From the NCBI RefSeq assembly GCF_013155385.1, contig NZ_JABJUQ010000007.1:3070501-3134500 (forward strand): DNA of 64,000 bases, written 5' to 3'. Of the stretch, positions 1-7,620 are shown piece after piece. The position numbers and the translations under genes were made by a program. Each line of letters starts with the position of its first letter. The stretch's first letter is position 1. This DNA comes from Bacillus sp. WMMC1349 (lineage in GTDB: Bacteria; Bacillota; Bacilli; Bacillales; Bacillaceae). The notes under the pieces were generated by a model that was given only the letters and a program-made list of their open reading frames with translations, had not been told where the DNA came from and made no database searches.

Positions 1-2271
1 TTCTGCTCCAAAAGAAACTCTGCCGCCGGCAATCACAAATGCTAACTTTTTCGCAATTGTCATATCATGATCAGAAATGGCCCCGGATAGTTTAAAAGCC
101 TCTGCTCCAAGGAGGAGCGCAGCATAACCCGTTTCACCAGTAACCGGAACTTTTTGTTTCACTGGCGGACGATAGCCATTTTCATGAAGTGTCAGTACAA
201 ACGATTTAGCATCATATAAGAGGTGATCCTGGTTCATACTAATTTGATCTTGCAAAGTTAATATATTGAGTTCTCTTGCTTCTTGGGCTGAAGTGGATGT
301 TTTTGCCATTGCAATTTTTTCAAATGTTTGGTTTGCTGCCTGTTGAAGATCGACAGACATCCCTTCTGGGAACCCTTTTAAGTGGTTCAAATAAAGTTCT
401 TTATTACCTCCGCCTCCTGGAATCAAGCCAACACCAACTTCAACAAGACCCATATAGGCTTCACTTGAGGCTTGAACACGTGCAGCAGGGAGGCATACCT
501 CAGTTCCCCCTCCAAGTGTCATTCCAAATGGTGCTGCGACTACTGGTTTAGAACTGTACTTCACTTTCAGCATCGTTTGCTGGAATTGGCGGATGATCAT
601 ATCCATTTCCATAAAATTATCATCTTGAGCTTCCATAAGCATCATAGCTAGGTTAGCACCGACACAAAAGTTCTTGCCTTGATTTCCAATGACCAGCCCT
701 TTGTAATTGGCATCCACTTCATCAATTGCATATTTCAGCATTTGAATGATATCTAGACCAATGGCATTGCTTTTCGAATGAAATTCTAACAGTGCTACAT
801 CATCACCTAAATCTATTAAACTAGCACCGCTATTTTTTTTGATGATACCTTTTGTCTCTTTGATTGAAGAAAGATAAATATTTTTCTTATTTTCCTCTAA
901 AGCGCGGTATTCCCCAGACTGGATATCATAGAAAAACGTTCTGCCATTTTCTCTTAAATAAAAAGATTTATGCCCTTTTTTAAGCATTTCTTTAACCCAG
1001 TCCGCTACTTGCCATCCGTCAGCTTCAAGTTTTTGAACTGACTCTTTCACACCGATGCTGTCCCACATTTCAAACGGTCCTTGTGCCCAACCAAATCCCC
1101 ATTTCATCGCTTTGTCAACAGCTACTACGGTGTCAGCGATTTGACCAGTCAAGGCTGCTGAATAAACAAGTGTTGGCGCTGTGGTTTTCCAAAGTAAAAT
1201 GCCCGCTTTATCCTCCGAATAAATAAGCGCTTTCATTCTTGATCCAGTGCCCTTTAGCTGTTTCGCAGCTTCAAGACCAGGTGTTTTTAGTTTCTTTCGT
1301 TCTCCATATGTCATTGTTATTGGATCAAGCTCAAAAATGTCTTTTCCTTCTTTTTTATAAAAACCTTGCTTAGCTTTACTGCCAATCCAGCCATTTTCCA
1401 GCATTTTTTCGACAAACTCTGGAAGCCGAAAAACCTTCTTTTCTTCTCCTTCAACTTGATCATAAACATTTTTAGCTACATGGGAGAATGTATCAAGACC
1501 TACGACATCAAGTGTTCTGAATGTCGCACTTTTCGGTCGTCCGATAAGAGGTCCTGTAATTGAATCGACTTCACCTATTGTATATCCGCCTTTAAGCATT
1601 TCCTGAACTGTAACAAGGAGGCCGTATGTTCCAATGCGATTGGCGATAAAATTCGGTGTGTCTTTCGCTTCAACAACCCCTTTTCCTAGTACGTCTTCAC
1701 CAAATTCTTTCATGAAGCACAATACTTCTGGATCTGTTTCATCTATTGGTATAACTTCAAGCAATTTTAAGTAGCGAGCAGGGTTAAAAAAGTGTGTCCC
1801 TAAAAAATGCTTTTTAAAATCTACAGATCGTCCTTCCGCCATTTGTTTAACGGAAATACCTGAGGTGTTACTACTCACGATACTGCCTGGTTTTCTGTAC
1901 TGGTCAACTTTGGCAAATACTTGCTTTTTAACATCCAGATTTTCAACAACAACTTCAATAATCCAGTCAGCTTCTTTTATTTTTTCAAAATCATCTTCCA
2001 TATTTCCCGTTGTAATGTAGCTGATGTTTTTCTTAGAAGTAAGCGGAGCCGGTTTTTGTTTAAACAGCTTTTTTACTGCTGTCTGGGTCAACCGATTACG
2101 CACATCAGGGTCATGAAGGGTGCGGCCTTTTTTCTCTTCTTCTTTCGTTAGTTCTCGTGGAACCATATCGAGCAATAAAACAGGAATGCCAATATTGGCT
2201 AAATGCGCTGCAATTCCCGATCCCATCACTCCGGATCCAATAACAGCGGCTTTTCGAATATGCTTGACCAT
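1..2271 (-). CDS. fadN: FadN, 3-hydroxyacyl-CoA dehydrogenase/enoyl-CoA hydratase (3' end outside window)
   Basis: Bifunctional fatty acid beta-oxidation enzyme that hydrates enoyl-CoA and oxidises 3-hydroxyacyl-CoA in the cytoplasm. The protein starts MVKHIRKAAVIGSGVMGSGI, a Rossmann NAD-binding loop GxGxxG at residues 12-17. 757 codons are visible, running off the left edge with the enoyl-CoA hydratase part at the C-terminal side. The start is supported by GGGAGG about 8 nt upstream. An 18-bp FadR operator lies directly before the ribosome binding site. In B. subtilis this gene (yusL) leads fadN-fadA-fadE, so those genes are expected beyond the edge. Orthology is inferred from protein similarity and the yuzL/yusN neighbours. 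Confidence 0.93.
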   Translation of the reverse strand, partial: MVKHIRKAAVIGSGVMGSGIAAHLANIGIPVLLLDMVPRELTKEEEKKGRTLHDPDVRNRLTQTAVKKLFKQKPAPLTSKKNISYITTGNMEDDFEKIKEADWIIEVVVENLDVKKQVFAKVDQYRKPGSIVSSNTSGISVKQMAEGRSVDFKKHFLGTHFFNPARYLKLLEVIPIDETDPEVLCFMKEFGEDVLGKGVVEAKDTPNFIANRIGTYGLLVTVQEMLKGGYTIGEVDSITGPLIGRPKSATFRTLDVVGLDTFSHVAKNVYDQVEGEEKKVFRLPEFVEKMLENGWIGSKAKQGFYKKEGKDIFELDPITMTYGERKKLKTPGLEAAKQLKGTGSRMKALIYSEDKAGILLWKTTAPTLVYSAALTGQIADTVVAVDKAMKWGFGWAQGPFEMWDSIGVKESVQKLEADGWQVADWVKEMLKKGHKSFYLRENGRTFFYDIQSGEYRALEENKKNIYLSSIKETKGIIKKNSGASLIDLGDDVALLEFHSKSNAIGLDIIQMLKYAIDEVDANYKGLVIGNQGKNFCVGANLAMMLMEAQDDNFMEMDMIIRQFQQTMLKVKYSSKPVVAAPFGMTLGGGTEVCLPAARVQASSEAYMGLVEVGVGLIPGGGGNKELYLNHLKGFPEGMSVDLQQAANQTFEKIAMAKTSTSAQEARELNILTLQDQISMNQDHLLYDAKSFVLTLHENGYRPPVKQKVPVTGETGYAALLLGAEAFKLSGAISDHDMTIAKKLAFVIAGGRVSFGAE

Positions 2272-2290
2272 GAAAGATCCTCCCTACCTT

Positions 2291-2308
2291 TGAATGAATA
2301 CTCATTCA
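2291..2308. promoter_or_regulatory. FadR (YsiA) operator upstream of fadN
   Basis: TGAATGAATACTCATTCA is an inverted repeat matching the B. subtilis FadR consensus as remembered (TGAATGAxTAxTCATTCA). It lies 20 nt upstream of the fadN start. FadR represses beta-oxidation genes and is released by long-chain acyl-CoA. The match is seen in the sequence; regulation is inferred. Confidence 0.9.
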
Positions 2309-2416
2309 TTTTTACTTAAAAAAAATAAACTCCCCTGTCTTTTATCATCTTAAAAGATTTTTGAATCAAGTTCAATAGCCTTGAGGAAAATTTCAGAAAT
2401 TTTTTAGAAATTAGCG

Positions 2417-2766
2417 TCAAAAACAAACGATTTTATAAATTGTTGCTTGAGGAGGATTTGATTCTTTAAGTACCTGAAACCATACTTTTACTTTCTGCCT
2501 TTTTTTGATGTCTTCTTTGTTTTTTATTTCACTAATCCCCAACAATATCACCTTGTTTTTATACTTTTCAAGGAGCTCTTGTTTTGTTAAATCATCATGC
2601 TTTTTTTAGGGCTGTTCTGACTCTCAACAAGGATTGCTCTATCTCCTTCTTTGTGCACAATATAGCCCACAATGCTCTGTCCTTCTTTTTTATGATCTTC
2701 TTATGATTGACATCCAATTGAAACTAGAATAGCAATAACTGAAAGAAATAATAATAACTTACGCAA
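2417..2766 (-). pseudogene. Decayed DUF3221-type lipoprotein gene
   Basis: The minus strand begins with a TTG-initiated signal peptide (LRKLLLFLSVIAILVSIGCQ) ending in a lipobox-like IGC, then hits a stop. Similarity continues in other frames: HKKEGQSIVGYIVHKEGDRA, then SPKKSMMI-stop, then a third segment (DDLTKQELLEKYKNK... KVKVWFQVL). The G-Y-I-V start, ISE segment and KVKVWF motif resemble DUF3221 (YobA-like) lipoproteins. At least two frameshifts make it a pseudogene unless these are sequence errors. The family assignment is from memory of the motif pattern. Confidence 0.7.
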
Positions 2767-3044
2767 TACACCGTTTCCTTTCCTGATATTTAATTTTTAA
2801 AATGATTTTATCATTTGAAAGGTGGTTTATAAACAGCAAAAGCAAAGGATTGAGCGTTCTTTTAATCATTCATTCGACCTTGGGGGTGAGTTTGCGCGAA
2901 TGTAATAGAAAATCACATCTAACTTGTTATAAGACACCAAGTGTGAAGCAATTTCATGACTGGAGCATCTTCATATTTATATTGCCACATCCAATAACAT
3001 GTTTCAAAGCTTTTTGGACATTCTATACAAGAGGAGGTGACGGC
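2767..3044. other. Intergenic stretch before yuzL, no gene seen
   Basis: This stretch separates the dead lipoprotein gene from yuzL. A plus-strand reading frame open from 2802 runs into yuzL in frame, but its upstream part has no ribosome site and reads like non-coding sequence. It probably holds the yuzL-yusN promoter; no convincing sigma-A or sporulation-sigma motif could be fixed by eye. Confidence 0.4.
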
Positions 3045-3206
3045 ATGGTACGCGAACGAAAAAATCCCTCTGCAGCTGCAATCAGTGCAGCCGCTATGAA
3101 GGGAAATGCAGGCCCTGATTACAAAAAGGAAGATGCCGGAGGTAAACAGTCAAGCCAGAACCAGCAGTATAAAAAAGAGAATATGGGCGGTCATGACCAT
3201 GAATAA
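3045..3206 (+). CDS. yuzL: YuzL-family small protein (53 aa)
   Basis: Small, highly charged, Ala/Gly/Lys/Gln-rich protein beginning MVRERKNPSAAAISAAAMKG and ending in a His/Asp tail. It matches the YuzL family of spore-forming bacilli, whose function is unknown. The start was chosen for the strong GAGGAGGTGA site 5 nt upstream; the longer frame upstream would bury that site. It leads a likely three-gene unit with the two coat-protein-like genes downstream, which suggests a sporulation role by association only. Confidence 0.8.
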   Translation: MVRERKNPSAAAISAAAMKGNAGPDYKKEDAGGKQSSQNQQYKKENMGGHDHE

Positions 3207-3226
3207 ATTTTAAAAGGTAAAGGAGA

Positions 3227-3484
3227 ATGACTATGCAAAATCAACAACAAATGACAACCCCACCGTCTGTGATTTCTACAAAAGATCATTTATATTTAAA
3301 AGATATGCTGAACTGGAATTTGCTTGCTATGAAAAAAGCCCATTTTATGGCTGAGCATTGTCAAGATCAGACCCTGAAAACAGAACTTGAGCGGACAGGG
3401 CAAATGCATCATAACCATTACAATACGATCTTGGAACAGCTCCATTCAAATCAAAGCGGAAATCAAACAGTCTATATGCAATAG
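3227..3484 (+). CDS. CotF-like small spore coat protein
   Basis: 85-residue protein, probably starting MTMQNQQQ or at the second Met. After a Gln/Thr-rich leader it carries KDHLYLKDMLNWNLLAMKKA, typical of the N-terminal half of CotF-family coat proteins, with helical heptads and a His-rich stretch (GQMHHNHYN). AAAGGAGAA precedes the start. It lies 20 nt after yuzL and 10 nt before the next CotF-family gene, so co-transcription is likely. Spore coat location is inferred from the family. Confidence 0.75.
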   Translation: MTMQNQQQMTTPPSVISTKDHLYLKDMLNWNLLAMKKAHFMAEHCQDQTLKTELERTGQMHHNHYNTILEQLHSNQSGNQTVYMQ

Positions 3485-3494
3485 GAGGTCCATC

Positions 3495-3827
3495 ATGAAT
3501 CAACAAAAAATCGGCAATCAAGAAACACCTGTACCTAATACAAGCGCCATGAATGACCGAGATTTTGTCAATGAATTACTAACAACCGAAAAATATATCA
3601 CATCTTCATATTCGACTGCAATGAATGAATTAAGCCATGATGCGCTTTATCAAAAGATACAGCCTCTTTTTCATGAAGCGCAAAATACACAGCGAAGAAT
3701 ATACGATTTGATGTTTCAATATGGTTGGTACAAAATTGAAGCTGAAGACGCAATGAAAATTGAGCAAACTTATCAGCAGTTTCAGTCTACCCTCCAAAAC
3801 CAATCACCATATCAAAATAATCAATAG
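3495..3827 (+). CDS. yusN: YusN-like CotF-family spore coat protein
   Basis: 110-residue protein starting MNQQKIGNQETPVPNTSAMN, preceded by ATAGGAGGT. The DRDFVNELLTTEKYITSSYS segment, the helical repeat and the C-terminal MFQYGWYKIEAEDA are hallmarks of the CotF family (YusN has about 107 residues). A longer in-frame opening from 3387 overlaps the previous gene and was rejected. A hairpin terminator follows immediately. Expected role: structural spore coat component made in the mother cell. Confidence 0.85.
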   Translation: MNQQKIGNQETPVPNTSAMNDRDFVNELLTTEKYITSSYSTAMNELSHDALYQKIQPLFHEAQNTQRRIYDLMFQYGWYKIEAEDAMKIEQTYQQFQSTLQNQSPYQNNQ

Positions 3828-3828
3828 C

Positions 3829-3854
3829 AGAGACCGGAAAAAATCCGGTTTCTT
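3829..3854. terminator. Hairpin terminator between yusN and rtcB
   Basis: AGACCGG / CCGGTTT form a 7-bp stem (3831-3837 with 3845-3851) around an A-rich loop, with a short T run on the plus side. It lies between convergent yusN and rtcB and could serve both. Confidence 0.75.
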
Positions 3855-3859
3855 TACAT

Positions 3860-5386
3860 TTAGTGAGCCTTATAATTATATAGCGGTTTAATGATTTTTT
3901 GTATTGATAAGGCGTTTTCTGTATTGGTGATGATTTCTTCCATTGGCTTGTATGCCATTGGACTTTCATCCAGTGTTTCAGATACAACTGAAGTACTCCA
4001 CACCTCTTTCATTGTCACTTGAAACTCATGTAGTGACAGGTTTGCTTTTGCTTTTGATCTAGACATCAAGCGTCCTGCACCATGAGGCGCTGAGTAGTTC
4101 CAGTCTGGGTTTCCTTTTCCTTCCGCAATTAAACTACCATCCCTCATATTCATCGGAACAATGACGCGTTCCCCTTTCTGTGCTGAAATTGCTCCTTTAC
4201 GTAAAATCATATTCTCTATATCAATATAGTTATGGATGGTTGTAAATTCATCAATGATATGCCATTTCATATGCCGTACAATCTCTTCAATCATTGCTTT
4301 GCGGTTTAAATCTGCATATTTTTGTGCAATCGCCATATCATGCATATAAGCTGCAAAGGAATCACCTTCTAAATACGCTAAAGCTTTTTGTATTTTGGGA
4401 CTTTTCATTGAGTTTAGTATTTCTTGAATTTCATTTACGCGTCCTTCTTGTTTTAATTGATCAATCACCTCTTGTTTTTTATCTTTCATGTCCATGAGTT
4501 CTTGATAAGCTAGATCTTGATAATATTCCGCAATTTGTTTTCCCAAGTTTCGGGAACCACTATGAATAACAATCGCTACTTTATCATCCCATTCATTCAA
4601 TTCAATAAAATGGTTGCCTCCTCCAAGTGTTCCAATTGACCTCTCTGCACGACCTTTATTAATTGGAGCTTGGACATCATCAATATTGACCAAATTTGCA
4701 AACTGATGTTTTTGATTTCTGATCTTGAATCCACTAGGGACATGTTTTTGAATCACTTCATCTAGTTGATCAAAATTGATGTTATCTTTATGTTGATCAA
4801 TGACAGCGAGTGACATCCCGCAGCCAATATCGTACTTGATCCTCTAATTTCTTAGGGGGTGGACTATACCTTCACTATAGTCATCGGAGTCTTGTGCAGC
4901 CCCTACTATAGGCTCGCCGTGTTAATGATTCCATAAATTAGGTAACAACCCAATAATAAATTTGAGCTAATTACACATGTGCAAGTATGTTACACTCCAT
5001 TTCTCTCTGGCAGGAATATAGAATCATTCTGCACCTAAGTCTGCTAACTTGGTACAAGTCTCTGAACCATTTGATTATGTCACCATAACCTCTGGATGCT
5101 GATTGCCTTCGTCACTACACGGTCAGGTTTCCAGCAATTGAGCGAGTTTTTTAAAGTTGGAGCCGACTTAGTTAACCCCAACAAGATTTGGCACGATTTT
5201 ATCTTTAATTGTCATCGTTGTTCCGATTGTACAGCCTGCTCCTGCATGTGTATCAGGCATAATTCGAATTTGGCTGCCTTCAGCAAAAGACTGATTACAT
5301 AATTCTATAATCTGTCCCATGGCTTTTTGATCTAAATTGTCTGTAAATACTTTTGCTAAATTGTATTTCCCCCGTAATTCAATCAT
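3860..5386 (-). CDS. rtcB: RtcB-family RNA ligase, two exons split by an intervening sequence
   Basis: GTP- and Mn-dependent ligase joining RNA 3'-phosphate or 2',3'-cyclic phosphate to 5'-OH. Exon 1 is 5386-5174 (71 codons, ending NLVGV); exon 2 is 4831-3860 (starting DIGCGMSLAVID). Joining them restores the family motif VGVDIGCGM and gives 394 residues, a normal length. Active-site motifs: D72/C75, GGGNHF (H145), HSGSRNLG (H161), TIHNYI (H271) and the guanylylated histidine in APHGAGR (H321). Unspliced, exon 1 reads a stop two codons past the junction (after NLVGVN), and exon 2 has no plausible independent start, so full protein needs removal of the insert. AACGGAGGAA precedes the start. 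No archease or rtcR is nearby. Confidence 0.9.
4832..5173 (-). ncRNA. Group I intron-like insertion in rtcB
   Basis: A 342-nt insert without a homing endonuclease frame. On the rtcB strand it shows the group I core in order: P (AATTGCTGGAAA, 5139-5128), Q (AATCAGCATCC, 5104-5094), R (GTTCAGAGACT, about 5067-5057) and S (AAGGTATAGTCC, 4872-4861). P/Q pair through GCTG/CAGC and R/S through GACT/AGTC (P7). P1 is visible: exon-end GTTGGGGTT (5182-5174) pairs with GGCTCCAAC inside the intron, placing U.G wobbles at the 5' junction. The 3' boundary is less certain: the protein-perfect junction leaves intron end C4832, while the nearest upstream G is 4835. Self-splicing is inferred. Confidence 0.87.
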
Positions 5387-5728
5387 GATTTCCTCCGTTT
5401 AGCTAATAGAGTTTTTGTAAAGTCTCTAGTTCAGTTATTTTTTCTGAACTAATTTCCTGTATTATAGTCAAGATCTGTTATTATAATATCATTAAATGGT
5501 TTGATGTTTAATCAAAAATGTATCACGCTGGCGTGATGCATTTTAAGAATTTCCCCATCTTCTAATGACTAGAGCTTGACCTTTCTGCCATCCTTTCGGG
5601 AGATAAAACATTCGTGACTATTTTCTCTTTTAATATGCAATAATCACACACACACCGATATCCTCATCCCTACAAAAATTAAAAAGCCTACGCATCGAAA
5701 ACGAAACGTAGACTCCTCATGAAGTGAA
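5387..5728. other. rtcB upstream region with a leader hairpin and a 30-bp palindrome
   Basis: Holds the rtcB promoter region: a TATAAT on the minus strand at 5466-5461, then a leader hairpin AGTTCAG/CTGAACT (5428-5450). A near-perfect palindrome lies at 5515-5544: AAAATG, ATCACGC, TG, GCGTGAT, CATTTT, with one wobble. A 22-codon minus-strand frame MFYLPKGWQKGQALVIRRWG lacks a ribosome site and may be debris. The yusV terminator is at 5690-5714. Confidence 0.5.
5690..5714 (-). terminator. Terminator of the yfiZ-yfhA-yusV operon
   Basis: On the minus strand GTCTACG / CGTAGGC form a 7-bp stem with a loop containing TTTCG...CGA, followed by TTTTTAATTTTT. It begins 15 nt after the yusV stop codon. 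Confidence 0.8.
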
Positions 5729-6547
5729 TTAAGCATGAGACTGAGCGACCTGCTGGACGATGCACCTTCCTCTGCCATATGGAATGCAATGTGGTGTACC
5801 AAAAAGCGGATCTCTTGTCACTTCACAATTCATTTCAAAAACATCTTGCACAAGCTGACAGTCAATAATTGCTTCTGGTCTTCCTTCCGCATAGATTTGC
5901 TTATCCTTAATTGCCACTAGGTGGTGGGCATAACGACAAGCAAGATTCAAATCATGGAGCACCATCACAATTGTGCGTTTTTCATATTCATTTAATTCAA
6001 AAAGAAGATCAAGAATTTCGATTTGATGGGTCATATCCAAATATGTAGTTGGCTCATCCAATAAAATAATCCCGGTTTCCTGAGCAAGTGTCATCGCAAT
6101 CCAAGCACGTTGGCGCTGGCCACCTGATAGTGAGTCAACTGTACGGTTAGCGAGTTCTTCCATATTGGTTGCCTTTAAAGCATTTTGAACAGCTTCTTCA
6201 TCTTTTACTGACCATTGTTTAAGCCAATTTTGATAAGGATAACGTCCCTGTTTGACGAGTTGAAGGACAGTTAATCCTTCTGGAGCTGCAGGTCCTTGAG
6301 GAAGAATCGCCAGTTCTTTGGCAACTTCCTTAGTTGGTAGTTTAGAGATAGAGTCTCCTTCCAACAGGACAGAACCGCCTTTTGGTTTCAGCAAACGTGC
6401 AAGTGAGCGAAGGAGAGTTGATTTACCGCAGCCATTGCTGCCAATAAATACAGTGATTTCACCTTTTGGGATCGTTAAGTTTAATTCATCAATAATCATT
6501 GTTTCTCCATAACCTAAGCTTAACGTTTCTGTCGAAATGGCACTCAT
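5729..6547 (-). CDS. yusV: Siderophore ABC transporter ATPase (YusV-like)
   Basis: 272-residue FecE-type ATPase powering iron-siderophore import. Walker A is GSNGCGKST (residues 36-43), the signature LSGGQRQR lies near residue 140, and Walker B is ILLDEPTTYLD followed by the switch histidine in VLHDLN. The start MSAISTETL follows AAAGGAGAGG. It ends an operon with two FecCD permeases and faces the binding-protein gene across a Fur box. In B. subtilis yusV lies next to yusW as here, but yfiY/yfiZ/yfhA are elsewhere; in this genome they sit together. YusV serves several siderophore permeases in B. subtilis and could also serve others here. Confidence 0.88.
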   Translation of the reverse strand: MSAISTETLSLGYGETMIIDELNLTIPKGEITVFIGSNGCGKSTLLRSLARLLKPKGGSVLLEGDSISKLPTKEVAKELAILPQGPAAPEGLTVLQLVKQGRYPYQNWLKQWSVKDEEAVQNALKATNMEELANRTVDSLSGGQRQRAWIAMTLAQETGIILLDEPTTYLDMTHQIEILDLLFELNEYEKRTIVMVLHDLNLACRYAHHLVAIKDKQIYAEGRPEAIIDCQLVQDVFEMNCEVTRDPLFGTPHCIPYGRGRCIVQQVAQSHA

Positions 6548-6567
6548 AAATGAAACCTCTCCTTTTA

Positions 6568-7620
6568 TTAGTTTCTGCTTTTTATTAACAAGTATATAAA
6601 ATAGGGGGCACCGATCGCAGCGGTGAACACACCAGCAGGCACTTCAACAGGAGAAAACAAGGTTCTCCCGATCAAATCGGCAAGCAACACCAATAAACCT
6701 CCAATTAATGATGCAATCGGCAAGAGGGCACCGAATGAAGAACCGACTAGTCTTCTTGCTATATGCGGTGCCATCAGACCGACAAAACCGATGGTTCCGG
6801 AAAAAGCAACAGCAACTCCAGCAAAGGCCGTGCTTAATAGCAGGAGCCAAAAACGATGTTTCTCGACATGACTTCCGGCACCAGTCGCCAATTCTTCTCC
6901 GAGCGTCAGAATGTTCACATTTCTTGAAACACCGGCGCAAATCAGTAAAAGGACAAGCGTTACCGGTATCAAAATGAGCACATCACGCCAGTTTGATCCA
7001 TATACTGATCCAGTAATCCAAACATTTGCTTGGGACATTCTATATATCGGCCCTTTTATCATCAAGACAGTTGTTAAAGACTGGGCAAGCATTGAAAACC
7101 CAATCCCAATCAAAACGAGCCTTAAAGTTGAAGCACCTTTTTGATAAGACAAAAGATAAACAAGTATCCCAGCAAAGCCCGCACCAATAAATGCGGCGAC
7201 AGGTAGCCAGTTGATACTGACTGTAAGCGCATTGTTTTGATTTGAAAATAACATGAGAAACAAGACAACAGTTACAGATGCTCCACCCGTAACACCGATT
7301 ATTTCAGGTGATGCTAGAGGGTTATGAATTAGCCCTTGAAGTATCGAACCTGCCGCTGCCAAACAAATACCAGCAAACAAAGCAATTAATATCCGCGGCA
7401 TTCGGAAAGAGGTAATGATCAGTTCATCCCCCGGATCGCCAATACCTAGAAAAGTCTTCATAACGGCATCCGGAAAAATAAATCGTTCACCAATCCCCGC
7501 ACTGAGTACGATAACACAAGCTGTTAACAGAAATAAGATCATGAACGTAAACAGAGCTTTGCGATGAATTAAGATTGAAAAACTGCCTTCTCTCATTCGG
7601 ATTGTGCGATAATTCTTCAA
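6568..7620 (-). CDS. yfhA: Siderophore ABC permease (YfhA-like)
   Basis: 350-residue FecCD-family membrane permease with about ten hydrophobic segments. It contains LPRILIALFAGICLA-like (here MPRIL), GGLLVLLADLIGR and the C-terminal PAGVFTAAIGAPYFIYLL typical of the family. It starts at a TTG whose last bases overlap the yfiZ stop; GGGGG lies upstream. It pairs with yfiZ as the transmembrane heterodimer and is followed 20 nt later by yusV. Expected substrate by orthology: hydroxamate siderophores such as schizokinen and arthrobactin; not shown by the sequence. Confidence 0.88.
   Translation of the reverse strand: MKNYRTIRMREGSFSILIHRKALFTFMILFLLTACVIVLSAGIGERFIFPDAVMKTFLGIGDPGDELIITSFRMPRILIALFAGICLAAAGSILQGLIHNPLASPEIIGVTGGASVTVVLFLMLFSNQNNALTVSINWLPVAAFIGAGFAGILVYLLSYQKGASTLRLVLIGIGFSMLAQSLTTVLMIKGPIYRMSQANVWITGSVYGSNWRDVLILIPVTLVLLLICAGVSRNVNILTLGEELATGAGSHVEKHRFWLLLLSTAFAGVAVAFSGTIGFVGLMAPHIARRLVGSSFGALLPIASLIGGLLVLLADLIGRTLFSPVEVPAGVFTAAIGAPYFIYLLIKSRN

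Noticed and set aside
2802..3206. 134-codon frame containing yuzL
   Set aside because: The part before 3045 lacks a ribosome site and protein-like composition; the strong GAGGAGGTGA marks the real start.
3387..3494. Upstream extension of yusN
   Set aside because: It overlaps the preceding coat gene in another frame; AGGAGGT before 3495 fixes the start.
4832..5173. Insertion in rtcB as a simple pseudogenising IS or MITE
   Set aside because: No inverted-repeat ends or target duplication; instead it has ordered group I core motifs and a P1 helix with the exon.
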